Origin: Planctomycetota bacterium
GTDB lineage: Bacteria; Planctomycetota; Planctomycetia; Planctomycetales; Planctomycetaceae
Length of the DNA stretch: 9,641 nucleotides
Assembly: GCA_023429275.1 (NCBI GenBank)
Contig: JAEYWB010000582.1
Location: 1-9,641, forward strand
Direction of reading: 5' to 3'
In this document: piece after piece, positions 1 through 6,484 of the stretch
Layout: each line of letters begins with the position of its first letter
Position numbering within the stretch: position 1 is the stretch's first letter
Notes under the pieces: model-generated
What the model was told of the DNA's origin: nothing
What the model saw: the letters and a program-made list of their open reading frames with translations, nothing else
Databases searched by the model: none
Made by a program: the position numbers and the translations under genes

Positions 1-2165
1 GCGAGCATGCGGGCCTGGGCGGCGGACGTGTCGAGGCTCAGGCGGATCTTCGTTGACCAGCGGCCCGAGTCTCCGACCGTGAATTCCCAGTGGGGGACGA
101 CGCAGGTGCTCTGGTGGACCAGCTCGAAGCCCCCTTCGCTCTGGCTGACGGTCTGGATCGGCAGGGTCCAGATCCCGCCCCGCTGGGAGAGATCGAGCGC
201 GGCGTCGACTCCGAGCCACTCGTCGACCAGGCCGAGACGGTCGGCATCGTCGAGGTCGTTGACCGTCTGGAGTTGGCCGAGCTGGCGGCCCATCGCATCG
301 TAGAAGTACCGGTCGTCCGCGCCGGACGCCATCGCGGCGAAGTTGAACTCGCAGGCGAAGTGGATTCGCTCGCCGACAGGGAGGCCATCGAGCTCGTACT
401 CGATGTCGAGCAGGCTGCCGAGGGTCGTGTCGAGGCCGATTGTCTTGGTGACGCGGATCAAATGCTCGCCGACGTACCCCTCGCGGGTCATCACCGCCTC
501 GACCCGTTCGTCGGAGCGGCGGAGCTTCGTCTCGTAAACGCCGCTCACGAAGCTGCCGATCTCACCCCGTCCCGCCTGGAAGTCCTCGAGCGAAAGCCCC
601 GGCGTCAGGAAGTGGTCGACGAGGCTCTTGCGCGGCCAGGTGTCGTACTGGATCTTCTTGTCGAGGTCCGGCTGCTTGAACTTCACCTGGTCGTTGAGGT
701 CGAGGATCTCTCCCTCGGCGATCGTCTTCTGCTTTTCGGCCGCCGCAGCGATCTTGGCGTGATACGGCTCGGGACGGCGATTGAGGGTCGCGAGAAGGTT
801 GACGTTCGTCGCCCGCAGGTCGAGCTCGTAAAGGTGTCCGCCACGGGCCGGCGAGAGGTAAGCGACGAGCCGGTCGCTCGCCAGCCGGATCTCCTTGCGG
901 GCGTCGAGGTTGTAGTCCTCGGCGGAAACCTCGACCCAGCGGCCCGTGCGGCCGTCGAACTGGTCGAGGAGGGTGTCCGCCGCGATGAGGTGGCGGTAGA
1001 TCGCGTTCCGCAGGTGCGGCAGGTAGAGGCCGCCGAACGCTCCGTGCCAGTACGGGCAGTTGCACTGACCGCGATAGAGCTCGGTCTGGGCCTGAGCGAG
1101 CAGGTCAGGCCGCTGCGCGGCGCGGGGGCTCTGCTGGGCGCGGGCGATCCGCTCGCTCACTTCCCGCATCCGGCAGTACATCTCGTTGCTCTCGGGATAC
1201 TTCACGAGGAAGTTCCGCCAGAAGCCGGCGCGAAGGAACTGCCGGAGCTGCAGCCAGTTGACTTCTTTTTCCTGCTGCTCGAACAGTTCCCGGTAGATCG
1301 TCTGCTGGTCGGTATCGAGCGCCCACTCGGTCATCTCGCGGTAGCTGGCGTTCGGCAGGTAGACCCGGCCGAGGGGCGAGACTTCGTCCACCGCCTGACC
1401 GAGCGTGATGACGCGGAGCCAGTCGCGGTTCGCCTGCAGCTCCTTGAAGAAGGCACGGAGCCAGCCCTTCTCGAAGACGTGTTCCTTCGTACCGGGCCAG
1501 ACGCCGAACTTTTCGCCGTCATCCCCGAACACGGCGACGGCGTTCGAGAAGTTTTCGGCGAGAGCGCGGAGGTAGTCGATCGTCTCGTGGACTTCCGCGA
1601 ACGGGATCGTGTAACGCAGCTTTTCACTATCCGGGAAGATCTTCAGCAGCCGGCCTTCGTCTTCTGTCAGGTAGTAGCCGTGCAGCTTGTCTTCATGCAG
1701 ACCGGCCGCCTTGAAGTGGGAGTCGTCCACGAGGGTGAACTCGATTCCCGCCTCGGTGATGTCTCCCGCGAAATTCGGCTCCCAGACCCGCTCGGGAACC
1801 CACATTCCCCGGACCTTGACCCCGAAGAGCTGCTGGAGGAACCGGCTGTAGAGCTGAATCTGCCCGATGCGGTCGCGACGGGGGATGCTCGCGAGGATCG
1901 GCTCGTAAAACGGCCCGCCGAGGATCTCCACCTGGCCGCGCTGGACGAATCCCCGCAACCGCTCGACGTATTCTGGCCGATGGGCGACCAGCCACTCCAT
2001 CAGGCAGCCGGAGGTATGGAGCGAGATCGGGATCTCGGGAAACTCCTCGAGGACGTCGAGGAACGGCCCGTAGCTGTCGTGGTAGGCGGCGTCGATCACG
2101 CCGTCAAAGTTCCCCACCGGCTGATGGTTGTGCAGCGCGATGACGAGTCGAATGGAGGCAGCCAT
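1..2165 (-). CDS. GH57 alpha-amylase / 4-alpha-glucanotransferase, 3' end cut by window
   Basis: Retaining glycoside hydrolase of family 57, expected to cleave or transfer alpha-1,4-glucan chains in glycogen or maltodextrin metabolism. I see no signal peptide, so it is probably cytoplasmic. The frame is open for 721 codons from the ATG at 2165 to the window edge. Family landmarks in order are LHNHQPVGNFD (residues 11-21, conserved region 1), EILGGPFYEPIL (80-91, region 2), GMWVPERVWEP (120-130, with E125 the presumed nucleophile), FGDDGEKFG (D215/D216, one being the acid/base) and LPNASYREMTEW (270-281). A DUF1925-type middle domain follows, with CNCPYWHGAFGG around W373, and then a DUF1926-type beta-sandwich from about residue 425. 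This order matches Thermococcus litoralis 4-alpha-glucanotransferase (659 aa; E123, D214), so only a few C-terminal residues are probably missing. GGAAGAG lies just before the ATG as a close Shine-Dalgarno. Family membership is firm; amylase versus transferase specificity is not settled by sequence. Confidence 0.93.
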   Translation of the reverse strand, partial: MAASIRLVIALHNHQPVGNFDGVIDAAYHDSYGPFLDVLEEFPEIPISLHTSGCLMEWLVAHRPEYVERLRGFVQRGQVEILGGPFYEPILASIPRRDRIGQIQLYSRFLQQLFGVKVRGMWVPERVWEPNFAGDITEAGIEFTLVDDSHFKAAGLHEDKLHGYYLTEDEGRLLKIFPDSEKLRYTIPFAEVHETIDYLRALAENFSNAVAVFGDDGEKFGVWPGTKEHVFEKGWLRAFFKELQANRDWLRVITLGQAVDEVSPLGRVYLPNASYREMTEWALDTDQQTIYRELFEQQEKEVNWLQLRQFLRAGFWRNFLVKYPESNEMYCRMREVSERIARAQQSPRAAQRPDLLAQAQTELYRGQCNCPYWHGAFGGLYLPHLRNAIYRHLIAADTLLDQFDGRTGRWVEVSAEDYNLDARKEIRLASDRLVAYLSPARGGHLYELDLRATNVNLLATLNRRPEPYHAKIAAAAEKQKTIAEGEILDLNDQVKFKQPDLDKKIQYDTWPRKSLVDHFLTPGLSLEDFQAGRGEIGSFVSGVYETKLRRSDERVEAVMTREGYVGEHLIRVTKTIGLDTTLGSLLDIEYELDGLPVGERIHFACEFNFAAMASGADDRYFYDAMGRQLGQLQTVNDLDDADRLGLVDEWLGVDAALDLSQRGGIWTLPIQTVSQSEGGFELVHQSTCVVPHWEFTVGDSGRWSTKIRLSLDTSAAQARML

Positions 2166-2644
2166 CTCTTCCGATACTCCTGTCCGCAGGGCGGACGACG
2201 CCCGGCTGGGCGGGGCTTACTGTCCCGTTTTGCCGGCTCGAAGCCGGCACTGGTTCAATCCATTGTTCACGGCCACCGGCCGCCCGGGCGAGCTGGAGTA
2301 TTTCGCAGGGGACGGCTGGCCACTGGCCGCCGCCACCCCCTTGCTCCGCATCGTTCGGGTCATAGCAGTTTTCGGGCAACCGATGAATAGATCAGCTTGC
2401 GAACGGCGTTCCAAGCGATTTGGACCACCGGAGCGGGACAGGGGGTGAGCCGCTGTTGAAATGACCGGGAGGTCAGGCCCTGCCGATCGGGCGATCGCCT
2501 CCGAACAGGCAAACCGGGTTGTCTTCGGGGTTTGTGCGGCCGGCCGGGGCTCTCTCCCGTCGATTCTGCCCGTCTCGTCGTCGGCTCCCGCCATTCGGTA
2601 AACTCGCCGACTTCCCAATTCCTTAATCCCCGGGATTCCCGTCG
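2166..2644. other. Divergent intergenic region between GH57 and thioesterase genes
   Basis: This 479-bp region separates the starts of two divergent genes and should hold both promoters. I see no convincing protein: the frames crossing it run into the flanking genes in the wrong frame and have no domain character. It contains the hairpin at 2231-2249 and a GC-rich palindromic patch around 2530-2550 (GGCCGGCC). I could not identify a clear -35/-10 pair for either gene. AT content rises just before the thioesterase, around 2597-2632, where its promoter or leader would be expected. Confidence 0.6.
2231..2249. repeat. Perfect 8-bp stem hairpin, TGCCGGCT / AGCCGGCA
   Basis: TGCCGGCT at 2231-2238 and AGCCGGCA at 2242-2249 form a perfect inverted repeat with the 3-nt loop CGA. 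There is no T-run on the exit side on either strand; the plus-strand T-run lies before the stem. It is therefore not an intrinsic terminator. It sits 66 bp upstream of the GH57 start and could be a leader structure, an operator-like dyad or a REP-type unit. Confidence 0.55.
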
Positions 2645-3088
2645 ATGCCCGTTCCCTCTGGTTCCCTGGCCGACCTGCTGGTTCAAGCGACGAAAAGCGG
2701 TTCGCCCCGGACATTCCTCGATCTGCTCGGAGCCCGGATCGGCGACATGGACGAGGGGAAAGTCTCGTTGACGCTCGAAGTGCGGGACGAGCTCTGCCGC
2801 GTCGGCGGGATCCTCCATGGCGGGGCGACCGCGACGCTTCTCGACTCCCTCTGCGGCCTGGCGGGGGCCACGGTCGTCGATGGGAAGAGCGACCTCGTTA
2901 CCGCCCAGCTCAACATTCACTTCGTCCGCCCCGCCGTTCCCGGGGAGGTCCTGACCGGGCAGGGGCTGGTGGAGCATCGAGGCAAGCGGACCCTCGTCTG
3001 CCGGGGGGAGATCCACCGGCCCGGCGGCGAACTCCTGGCGATGGGGACTGCCACGATGATGGTTCTGGAGAGTCGCTTGAAGCCGTGA
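2645..3088 (+). CDS. PaaI-type hotdog-fold acyl-CoA thioesterase
   Basis: A 147-aa hotdog-fold protein expected to hydrolyse acyl-CoA or aryl-CoA thioesters in the cytoplasm, usually as a dimer or tetramer. The diagnostic segment is RVGGILHGGATATLLDS (52-68): H58-G59-G60 is the family HGG motif, and D67 lies in the helix position where PaaI/THEM2-type enzymes keep their catalytic acid. The matching strand TAQLNIHFVRPA (86-97) and the C-terminal strand pair ending in GTATMMVLES (134-143) complete the single hotdog domain. The length is typical of the family. The Met at 2645 fits the domain boundary, although only a weak GGGA lies upstream. The gene stands alone, divergent from GH57 and convergent with pgsA, so context does not suggest a substrate. 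Other 4-hydroxybenzoyl-CoA-thioesterase-like hotdog activities are possible. Confidence 0.9.
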   Translation: MPVPSGSLADLLVQATKSGSPRTFLDLLGARIGDMDEGKVSLTLEVRDELCRVGGILHGGATATLLDSLCGLAGATVVDGKSDLVTAQLNIHFVRPAVPGEVLTGQGLVEHRGKRTLVCRGEIHRPGGELLAMGTATMMVLESRLKP

Positions 3089-3374
3089 AGCCCGCAGAGA
3101 CTGGGGGCCGGATTCGCCTTGACGCCTCCGTCTCAATGAACCGGGCCAGTCCCTTCAGGGACGGAAGGAAATAGCCCCTCGTGCAACGGGGGGAGAGAGG
3201 CATTCAGGGCGGGCGAGTCCCGCCAGGAACGAAAGAGCGAATTGCTGAGAGCCGAGGGCCTGTGCGAGCGGATTCGGGAGAATTCTTCCGTCCCGGACGG
3301 GACTTCGCCGAACCGGACGCATGGCCTCTCCCTCAATCAGGTCCAAGAACCAGTCCGACTCGATAAACCGGAAG
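3089..3374. other. Tail-to-tail gap with a cluster of small GC hairpins
   Basis: The 286 bp between two convergent stops hold at least four short inverted repeats. They are GTCCC-TTCA-GGGAC (3149-3162), CCCC(T)CG-TGCAA-CGGGGG (3175-3193, one bulged T), GGCGGG-CGAGT-CCCGCC (3208-3224) and GTCCCG-GA-CGGGAC (3290-3303). None is followed by a T-run, so none is a canonical intrinsic terminator, although they could act together as a bidirectional block. Open frames across it are low-complexity Arg/Pro-rich translations without domain features. Confidence 0.5.
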
Positions 3375-4112
3375 TCATTCCGCCAGCAGGCGGAAAGCCC
3401 GCCTTGTGTAGTCGACGCCGCTGTAGACGGTCACGCCGACCGTCGCGAGGACCAGGAGGTTCCGCAGTCCCAGGAAGAGGTTCCAGCCGAGGCCGAGCGA
3501 CTCGGTCCAGAGTCCGCGGAATTCCCCGCTCAGCGAAAAGAGACACAGCGGGACCGCCACGCACTGCACGCCCATCTTGATCTTGCCGATCCATGCCGCA
3601 GAGAAGTCCTTGCCTCGCTGCTCGAGGATCGAACGGAGGCTGGTGATGAACATCTCCCGGCCGACGATGATGAGTGTCACCCAGGCGTTGACGCCACTGC
3701 CGTTCGGCACCAGGCCCTGCGGAAGATGGTCGTCCCACTGCTGCAGGAAGATGAATGCCCCGCAGATGATGATCTTGTCGACGAACGGATCCATGATCCG
3801 GCCGAGCACCGTCACCTGCCCGTACTTCCGGGCGAGATAGCCGTCGATGAAATCGGTCGCCGCCGCGATGATGAAGACGATGGCCGAGGTCTGCCAGTAG
3901 CGTCCGGTCCAGATCAGCCCGAACAGCACGAACGACAGCAGAAACCGGCTGAGCGTGATGGCGTTCGGAAGGTTCAGCGACCGGGCATCGACGATGCGAT
4001 CCGCCGAGGGAATCGGCGGTGCGGACGATGGGGGAGGGGGACTGGGAGTCGCCATGACCACGCGAGGCGTCGGCAGAGGAGAGGACGGCGTTGGCAGTGT
4101 GGTGGGCTCCAT
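3375..4112 (-). CDS. pgsA: CDP-diacylglycerol--glycerol-3-phosphate 3-phosphatidyltransferase family protein
   Basis: Integral membrane enzyme of the CDP-alcohol phosphatidyltransferase family. PgsA makes phosphatidylglycerophosphate from CDP-diacylglycerol and glycerol-3-phosphate, the committed step to phosphatidylglycerol and cardiolipin. The full catalytic signature D-x2-DG-x2-AR-x8-G-x3-D-x3-D is present at D87, D90-G91, A94-R95, G104, D108 and D112. LNLPNAITLSRF (47-58) before the first membrane helix and IIVGREMFITSLRS (148-161) are typical of PgsA rather than of PssA. Hydrophobic segments lie near 58-68, 76-86, 113-124, 141-152, 182-194 and 212-229. The first 45 residues are an unusual Pro/Ser/Thr-rich extension absent from E. 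coli PgsA. The ATG at 4112 has AGAGG close upstream and GGGGAGA further off. A start at residue 20 is possible but has no Shine-Dalgarno. The exact alcohol acceptor is inferred from the motifs. Confidence 0.88.
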   Translation of the reverse strand: MEPTTLPTPSSPLPTPRVVMATPSPPPPSSAPPIPSADRIVDARSLNLPNAITLSRFLLSFVLFGLIWTGRYWQTSAIVFIIAAATDFIDGYLARKYGQVTVLGRIMDPFVDKIIICGAFIFLQQWDDHLPQGLVPNGSGVNAWVTLIIVGREMFITSLRSILEQRGKDFSAAWIGKIKMGVQCVAVPLCLFSLSGEFRGLWTESLGLGWNLFLGLRNLLVLATVGVTVYSGVDYTRRAFRLLAE

Positions 4113-4283
4113 CGCCTCTGCGAGTCTCCCCTTCTGTCATCCGTCGCGACAAATCGTCCCGCTCGAACGGACCAAGCCGGAACACGAGCGAGTGTAACGA
4201 CCTCGGAAACGTCCATGCGACGGTGATTCGTCAAACTCCAGTCAAAAGCGAGAGGTCGCAAATCGGCCGCCGCCGAAGCGGCA

Positions 4284-4312
4284 TTGCCTCGGCTTCCCGA
4301 GACTGATAAATT
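4284..4312 (+). promoter_or_regulatory. Candidate sigma-70-type promoter for the secreted Cys-rich protein
   Basis: TTGCCT (4284-4289) and TAAATT (4307-4312) are 17 bp apart, and TG sits one base before the -10 (4304-4305), giving an extended -10. Each hexamer matches the consensus at 4 of 6 positions. The segment around 4305-4320 is a conspicuous AT-rich island in GC-rich DNA. It predicts a leader of about 60 nt before the ATG at 4382. A 5-bp hairpin, GCCGC-CGAA-GCGGC (4269-4282), lies immediately upstream. Confidence 0.45.
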
Positions 4313-4370
4313 TTTACCTACCCAAAGTGCCTGGTTGCTTTTCTCTTCCGCCCAAACGGGTCCTTCCTCT

Positions 4371-4374
4371 GGAG
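4371..4374 (+). promoter_or_regulatory. Shine-Dalgarno GGAG fixing the start at 4382
   Basis: GGAG is followed by a 7-nt spacer and ATG. This is one of the few well-placed Shine-Dalgarno sequences in the window, and it supports the start that also gives a complete signal peptide. Confidence 0.7.
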
Positions 4375-4381
4375 CCTCCCA

Positions 4382-4819
4382 ATGAAACGTCTTCTCGCAG
4401 CGCTCTGCGCCCTCACGCTGGTCATTACGGTCGTCCGCGCGGCGGATGAGAAGCTCGCTGGCAAGTGCCCGGTCTCCGGCAAGGACATCGTCAAGGACGT
4501 CAGCGCCGACTACAAGGGGGCCAAGGTCTACTTCTGCTGCCCCGGCTGCCCGGGTGCCTTCAAGGCCGACACCGCCAAGTACGCCGCCAAGGCCAACCAG
4601 CAGCTCGTCCAGACGAAGCAGGCCACCCAGGAGAAGTGCCCCCTCTCGGGCGGGAAGCTCAATCCCGACACCGCCGTCAAGGTGGGTGAAGTCTCGGTGA
4701 CCTTCTGCTGCAATATGTGCAAGGGGAAGGTCGCGAAGGCAGAAGGGGACGCCCAGCGCGACCTCGTCTTCTCGGACGCCGCCTTTGAAAAGGGCTTCAA
4801 GGTCGCGAAGGCCAAGTAA
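4382..4819 (+). CDS. Secreted protein with two YHS/TRASH-like Cys metal-binding modules
   Basis: A 145-aa exported protein likely to bind a soft metal such as copper or zinc in the periplasm; no enzymatic role can be read from it. Residues 1-20 are a classic signal peptide (MKR, hydrophobic core LLAALCALTLVITVV, then VRA before A21). Two similar modules follow. Module 1 is KCPVSGKDI (28-36) plus VYFCCPGCPGAF (49-60), with C29, C52, C53 and C56. Module 2 is KCPLSGGKL (85-93) plus VTFCCNMCKGKV (106-117), with C86, C109, C110 and C113. The CPxSG...FCCxxC pattern resembles YHS and TRASH metal-binding domains, and the two copies look like an internal duplication. The rest is Lys/Ala-rich and ends in KVAKAK. 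It is monocistronic: own candidate promoter, good Shine-Dalgarno and strong terminator. Family assignment is by motif; the bound metal is inference. Confidence 0.88.
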   Translation: MKRLLAALCALTLVITVVRAADEKLAGKCPVSGKDIVKDVSADYKGAKVYFCCPGCPGAFKADTAKYAAKANQQLVQTKQATQEKCPLSGGKLNPDTAVKVGEVSVTFCCNMCKGKVAKAEGDAQRDLVFSDAAFEKGFKVAKAK

Positions 4820-4848
4820 GCCGACTGCTCCGCGTGAAAACTCAAGCG

Positions 4849-4881
4849 TCCCCCCGACTGACCTCGGGGGGATTGTTTTTT
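4849..4881 (+). terminator. Strong intrinsic terminator after the secreted Cys-rich protein
   Basis: TCCCCCCGA (4849-4857) pairs perfectly with TCGGGGGGA (4864-4872), a 9-bp stem with the 6-nt loop CTGACC. It is followed directly by TTGTTTTTT (4873-4881). The hairpin begins 30 bp after the stop codon at 4819. Confidence 0.95.
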
Positions 4882-4914
4882 GGGAGGGGCGGCAATGAAG
4901 GACCGTCGCCCACC

Positions 4915-4943
4915 GCTCCGTAGAACGACCTTCCAGGTCGTTC
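4915..4943 (+). repeat. Left arm of an inverted hairpin-repeat pair
   Basis: A 29-nt arm beginning GCTCCGTA and continuing into a perfect 9-bp hairpin, GAACGACCT with loop TCC and AGGTCGTTC (4923-4943). It matches the reverse complement of 5111-5139 at 25 of 29 positions, and the four differences are all transitions. Two of the differences form a compensatory A-T to G-C exchange in the stem. It lies just after the terminator of the upstream gene. Confidence 0.75.
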
Positions 4944-5110
4944 AGGCACCCTCGGTGCGATCCTTTCGACGCTGGCCCCATGGCCCTCTCTCCCGGGTCC
5001 CCTCCGCGACGGAGCAGGAAACGCCCGACGGACATTACTTCAGAGCTCTTTGCCTCCGCGTCGCCTGCGGTGGCCCATCGACCGGTGCTTACGGGAGTGT
5101 GCGCCGAGCG

Positions 5111-5139
5111 GAGCGACCTGAAAGGTCGCTCTATGGAGC
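5111..5139 (-). repeat. Right arm of an inverted hairpin-repeat pair
   Basis: GAGCGACCT, loop GAA, AGGTCGCTC (5111-5131) is a perfect 9-bp hairpin followed by TATGGAGC. In reverse complement it is the partner of 4915-4943 (25 of 29). The two arms bracket 167 bp. The conserved stem with a covarying pair suggests that secondary structure is kept, as in REP/BIME elements. Confidence 0.75.
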
Positions 5140-5221
5140 ATTGCCGATGCCAGGGCATGTCAACGCATCCATGACCCTTCCTGGGGCCCGTCACGCCATT
5201 CGTCGCGAGGAATGCGGACTT

Positions 5222-5243
5222 CAGACCCCGGGTCTGGTAGAAT
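5222..5243 (+). promoter_or_regulatory. Dyad abutting a candidate extended -10 element
   Basis: CAGACCC (5222-5228) and GGGTCTG (5230-5236) form a palindrome around a single C. Its last two bases are the TG of TGGTAGAAT, an extended -10-like box with TAGAAT at 5238-5243. No good -35 hexamer lies 16-18 bp upstream. The box is about 30 bp before the ATG at 5274, which allows a short leader. The dyad could be a repressor or activator site, but this is inferred from position only. Confidence 0.35.
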
Positions 5244-5273
5244 CTTGTCGTCTCTTCCGCCCGGGATCCGGTC

Positions 5274-6365
5274 ATGGCTCGACGTAAGCACTTCTGGGGT
5301 CGCAGTCCCCTTCCGCACAACGGCGGGCCGAAGCTCTGGCGAATGATCCTGTTCCTGTTCGTCCTGGGGATGATCTACACGCAGTCCCGCCAGGCGGCCA
5401 ACTGGGCGTGGCTGGCACGGACCGCACAGGCTCAGCAGCCGGCGGCCGTCGAGTCTCCTCCTCCCGCAGCCGGCGCGGCCTCCGAGGGCGAGAATCCCGC
5501 CAAACCCGCCGCCGGCGATCCGGCCGCTTCGGACAAACCCGCCGGCACGGACAACCCCGCGGCTCCCGATAAGCCGGCCGACAAGCCGGCTCGATCCTGG
5601 GAGACAATCAAAGAGGGCCCGACTGACAAAGAGCAGTGGGACGAGAAGGCGATCAAGGACAGCCTCTCCGCCGTCACCGACAAGACCGCGATCCAGGAGT
5701 CGGAGATGCCGGCCTACTGGAACCTGATGCGGTGGACCCTCGCGCAGTCTTCCTTTCAGCTCGAGGAACGAGCGGCGAAAAACGTGACGATGAATGACCT
5801 CTGGACAACACCAGGGGACTACCGCGGCAAGCTGGTCCGGATGCCGCTCCACATCCGCCGCATCAGCAGGTTCGAGGCGAAGGGAGAGAACTCGGCCGGC
5901 GTGAAGACCGGTTACGAGATCTGGGGTTGGGCCGACCACTCCCACTCCCTGCCGTTTGCAGTGATCGTCCCGGAGCTTCCACCGGGGCTCGCGGTCGGAG
6001 AGGACGTGGCTGAGGACGGGGTCTTCTCGGGCTACTTCTTTAAGTGGATGAGGTATACGCCCGGCGTCGGAAAAGAACGCTCATCGCCCGTCCTGATCGG
6101 CCGCATCGTGGCCCAGCCGAAGAAGGTGATGAAGTCCCCCTCTGTCTCGAACGACCCGTTGTTCGTCTGGCTGGGAGTGGCGGGCGGCCTCGCGGTGGCG
6201 GGCATGGTGATCTGGTCGCGATTCTCGTCGCGGCGGACCGGTCCGGTCGTCTCGCTCCCCAAGGACGAGGAGACCGCCATGGCGTTCCTCTCCAGAGCCC
6301 TCGAGCCCGACGGAGCGTCCCCTTCGCGGCGGGAGAATGAGACCGCCGCCAGCCGGAACGACTGA
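5274..6365 (+). CDS. Membrane-anchored protein of unknown function, possible OB-like domain
   Basis: I do not recognise a characterised family for this 363-aa protein. It has a basic N-terminus (MARRK), a first membrane segment around 22-36, and a low-complexity Ala/Pro/Asp/Lys linker from about 52 to 107 with repeated DKPA/DNPA units. A mainly charged segment follows (108-145). A folded domain spans about 146-283, then a second membrane segment (296-315) and a charged cytoplasmic-type tail. The domain core, YRGKLVRMPLHIRRI (183-197), followed by YEIWGWAD (214-221), FAVIVPELP (228-236), a GV-FSGYFFKW turn (249-258) and LIGRIVAQP (274-282), alternates strands in a way reminiscent of an OB-fold. 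Two anchors imply a central domain on the outer side of the inner membrane, with both ends cytoplasmic. The ATG at 5274 has only a weak GGGA upstream. It is followed after 119 bp by the DUF4432 gene on the same strand. Confidence 0.85.
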   Translation: MARRKHFWGRSPLPHNGGPKLWRMILFLFVLGMIYTQSRQAANWAWLARTAQAQQPAAVESPPPAAGAASEGENPAKPAAGDPAASDKPAGTDNPAAPDKPADKPARSWETIKEGPTDKEQWDEKAIKDSLSAVTDKTAIQESEMPAYWNLMRWTLAQSSFQLEERAAKNVTMNDLWTTPGDYRGKLVRMPLHIRRISRFEAKGENSAGVKTGYEIWGWADHSHSLPFAVIVPELPPGLAVGEDVAEDGVFSGYFFKWMRYTPGVGKERSSPVLIGRIVAQPKKVMKSPSVSNDPLFVWLGVAGGLAVAGMVIWSRFSSRRTGPVVSLPKDEETAMAFLSRALEPDGASPSRRENETAASRND

Positions 6366-6484
6366 CCCCCCGGCTCCCACCTGCGGACCCTTCTTTCGCA
6401 GCTCCGCTCCATTGCGAGGGGGCGGCTTCGCCATCACGATCTGCCTGCCGTGAACTCCGGAAGCCGGACGTCTCGGCGCATCCG

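Larger units (their letters stand above)
4820..5273. other. Intergenic region with terminator, inverted hairpin pair and dyad
   Basis: This 454-bp gap is unusually structured. From left to right it holds the terminator (4849-4881), the left hairpin arm (4915-4943), a small hairpin GCACC-CTC-GGTGC (4946-4958), about 150 bp with no recognisable coding content, the right hairpin arm (5111-5139), and a dyad abutting a possible extended -10 (5222-5243). An open frame from 4895 to 5287 has a good GGAGG spaced 7 nt before its ATG. However, it reads straight through both hairpin arms, overlaps the next gene and looks non-proteinaceous. Confidence 0.6.

Noticed and set aside
2231..2249. Intrinsic terminator at the TGCCGGCT/AGCCGGCA hairpin
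   Set aside because: No T-run follows the stem on either strand, and both flanking genes start, rather than end, here.
90..2390. 766-codon open frame on the plus strand
   Set aside because: It lies antisense to the GH57 gene, whose translation carries all conserved GH57 motifs. The plus-strand translation is a repetitive Val/Glu/Leu/Arg-rich string, as expected from the complement of GC-biased codons.
2217..2714. 165-codon minus-strand frame covering the gap upstream of the GH57 gene
   Set aside because: It overlaps the start of the thioesterase on the opposite strand, has no domain signature, and spans the hairpin and the expected promoter regions.
4895..5287. 130-codon plus-strand frame with a good GGAGG 7 nt before its ATG
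   Set aside because: It reads through both arms of the inverted hairpin pair and into the start of the next gene, and its composition is not protein-like. The GGAGG arises from the G-rich stretch after the terminator T-run. I would reconsider if homologues with conserved codon positions were found.
3974..5320. 448-codon open frame on the minus strand
   Set aside because: It runs in another frame over the pgsA N-terminus and antisense to the secreted Cys-rich gene, its terminator and the hairpin pair. It shows no domain character.
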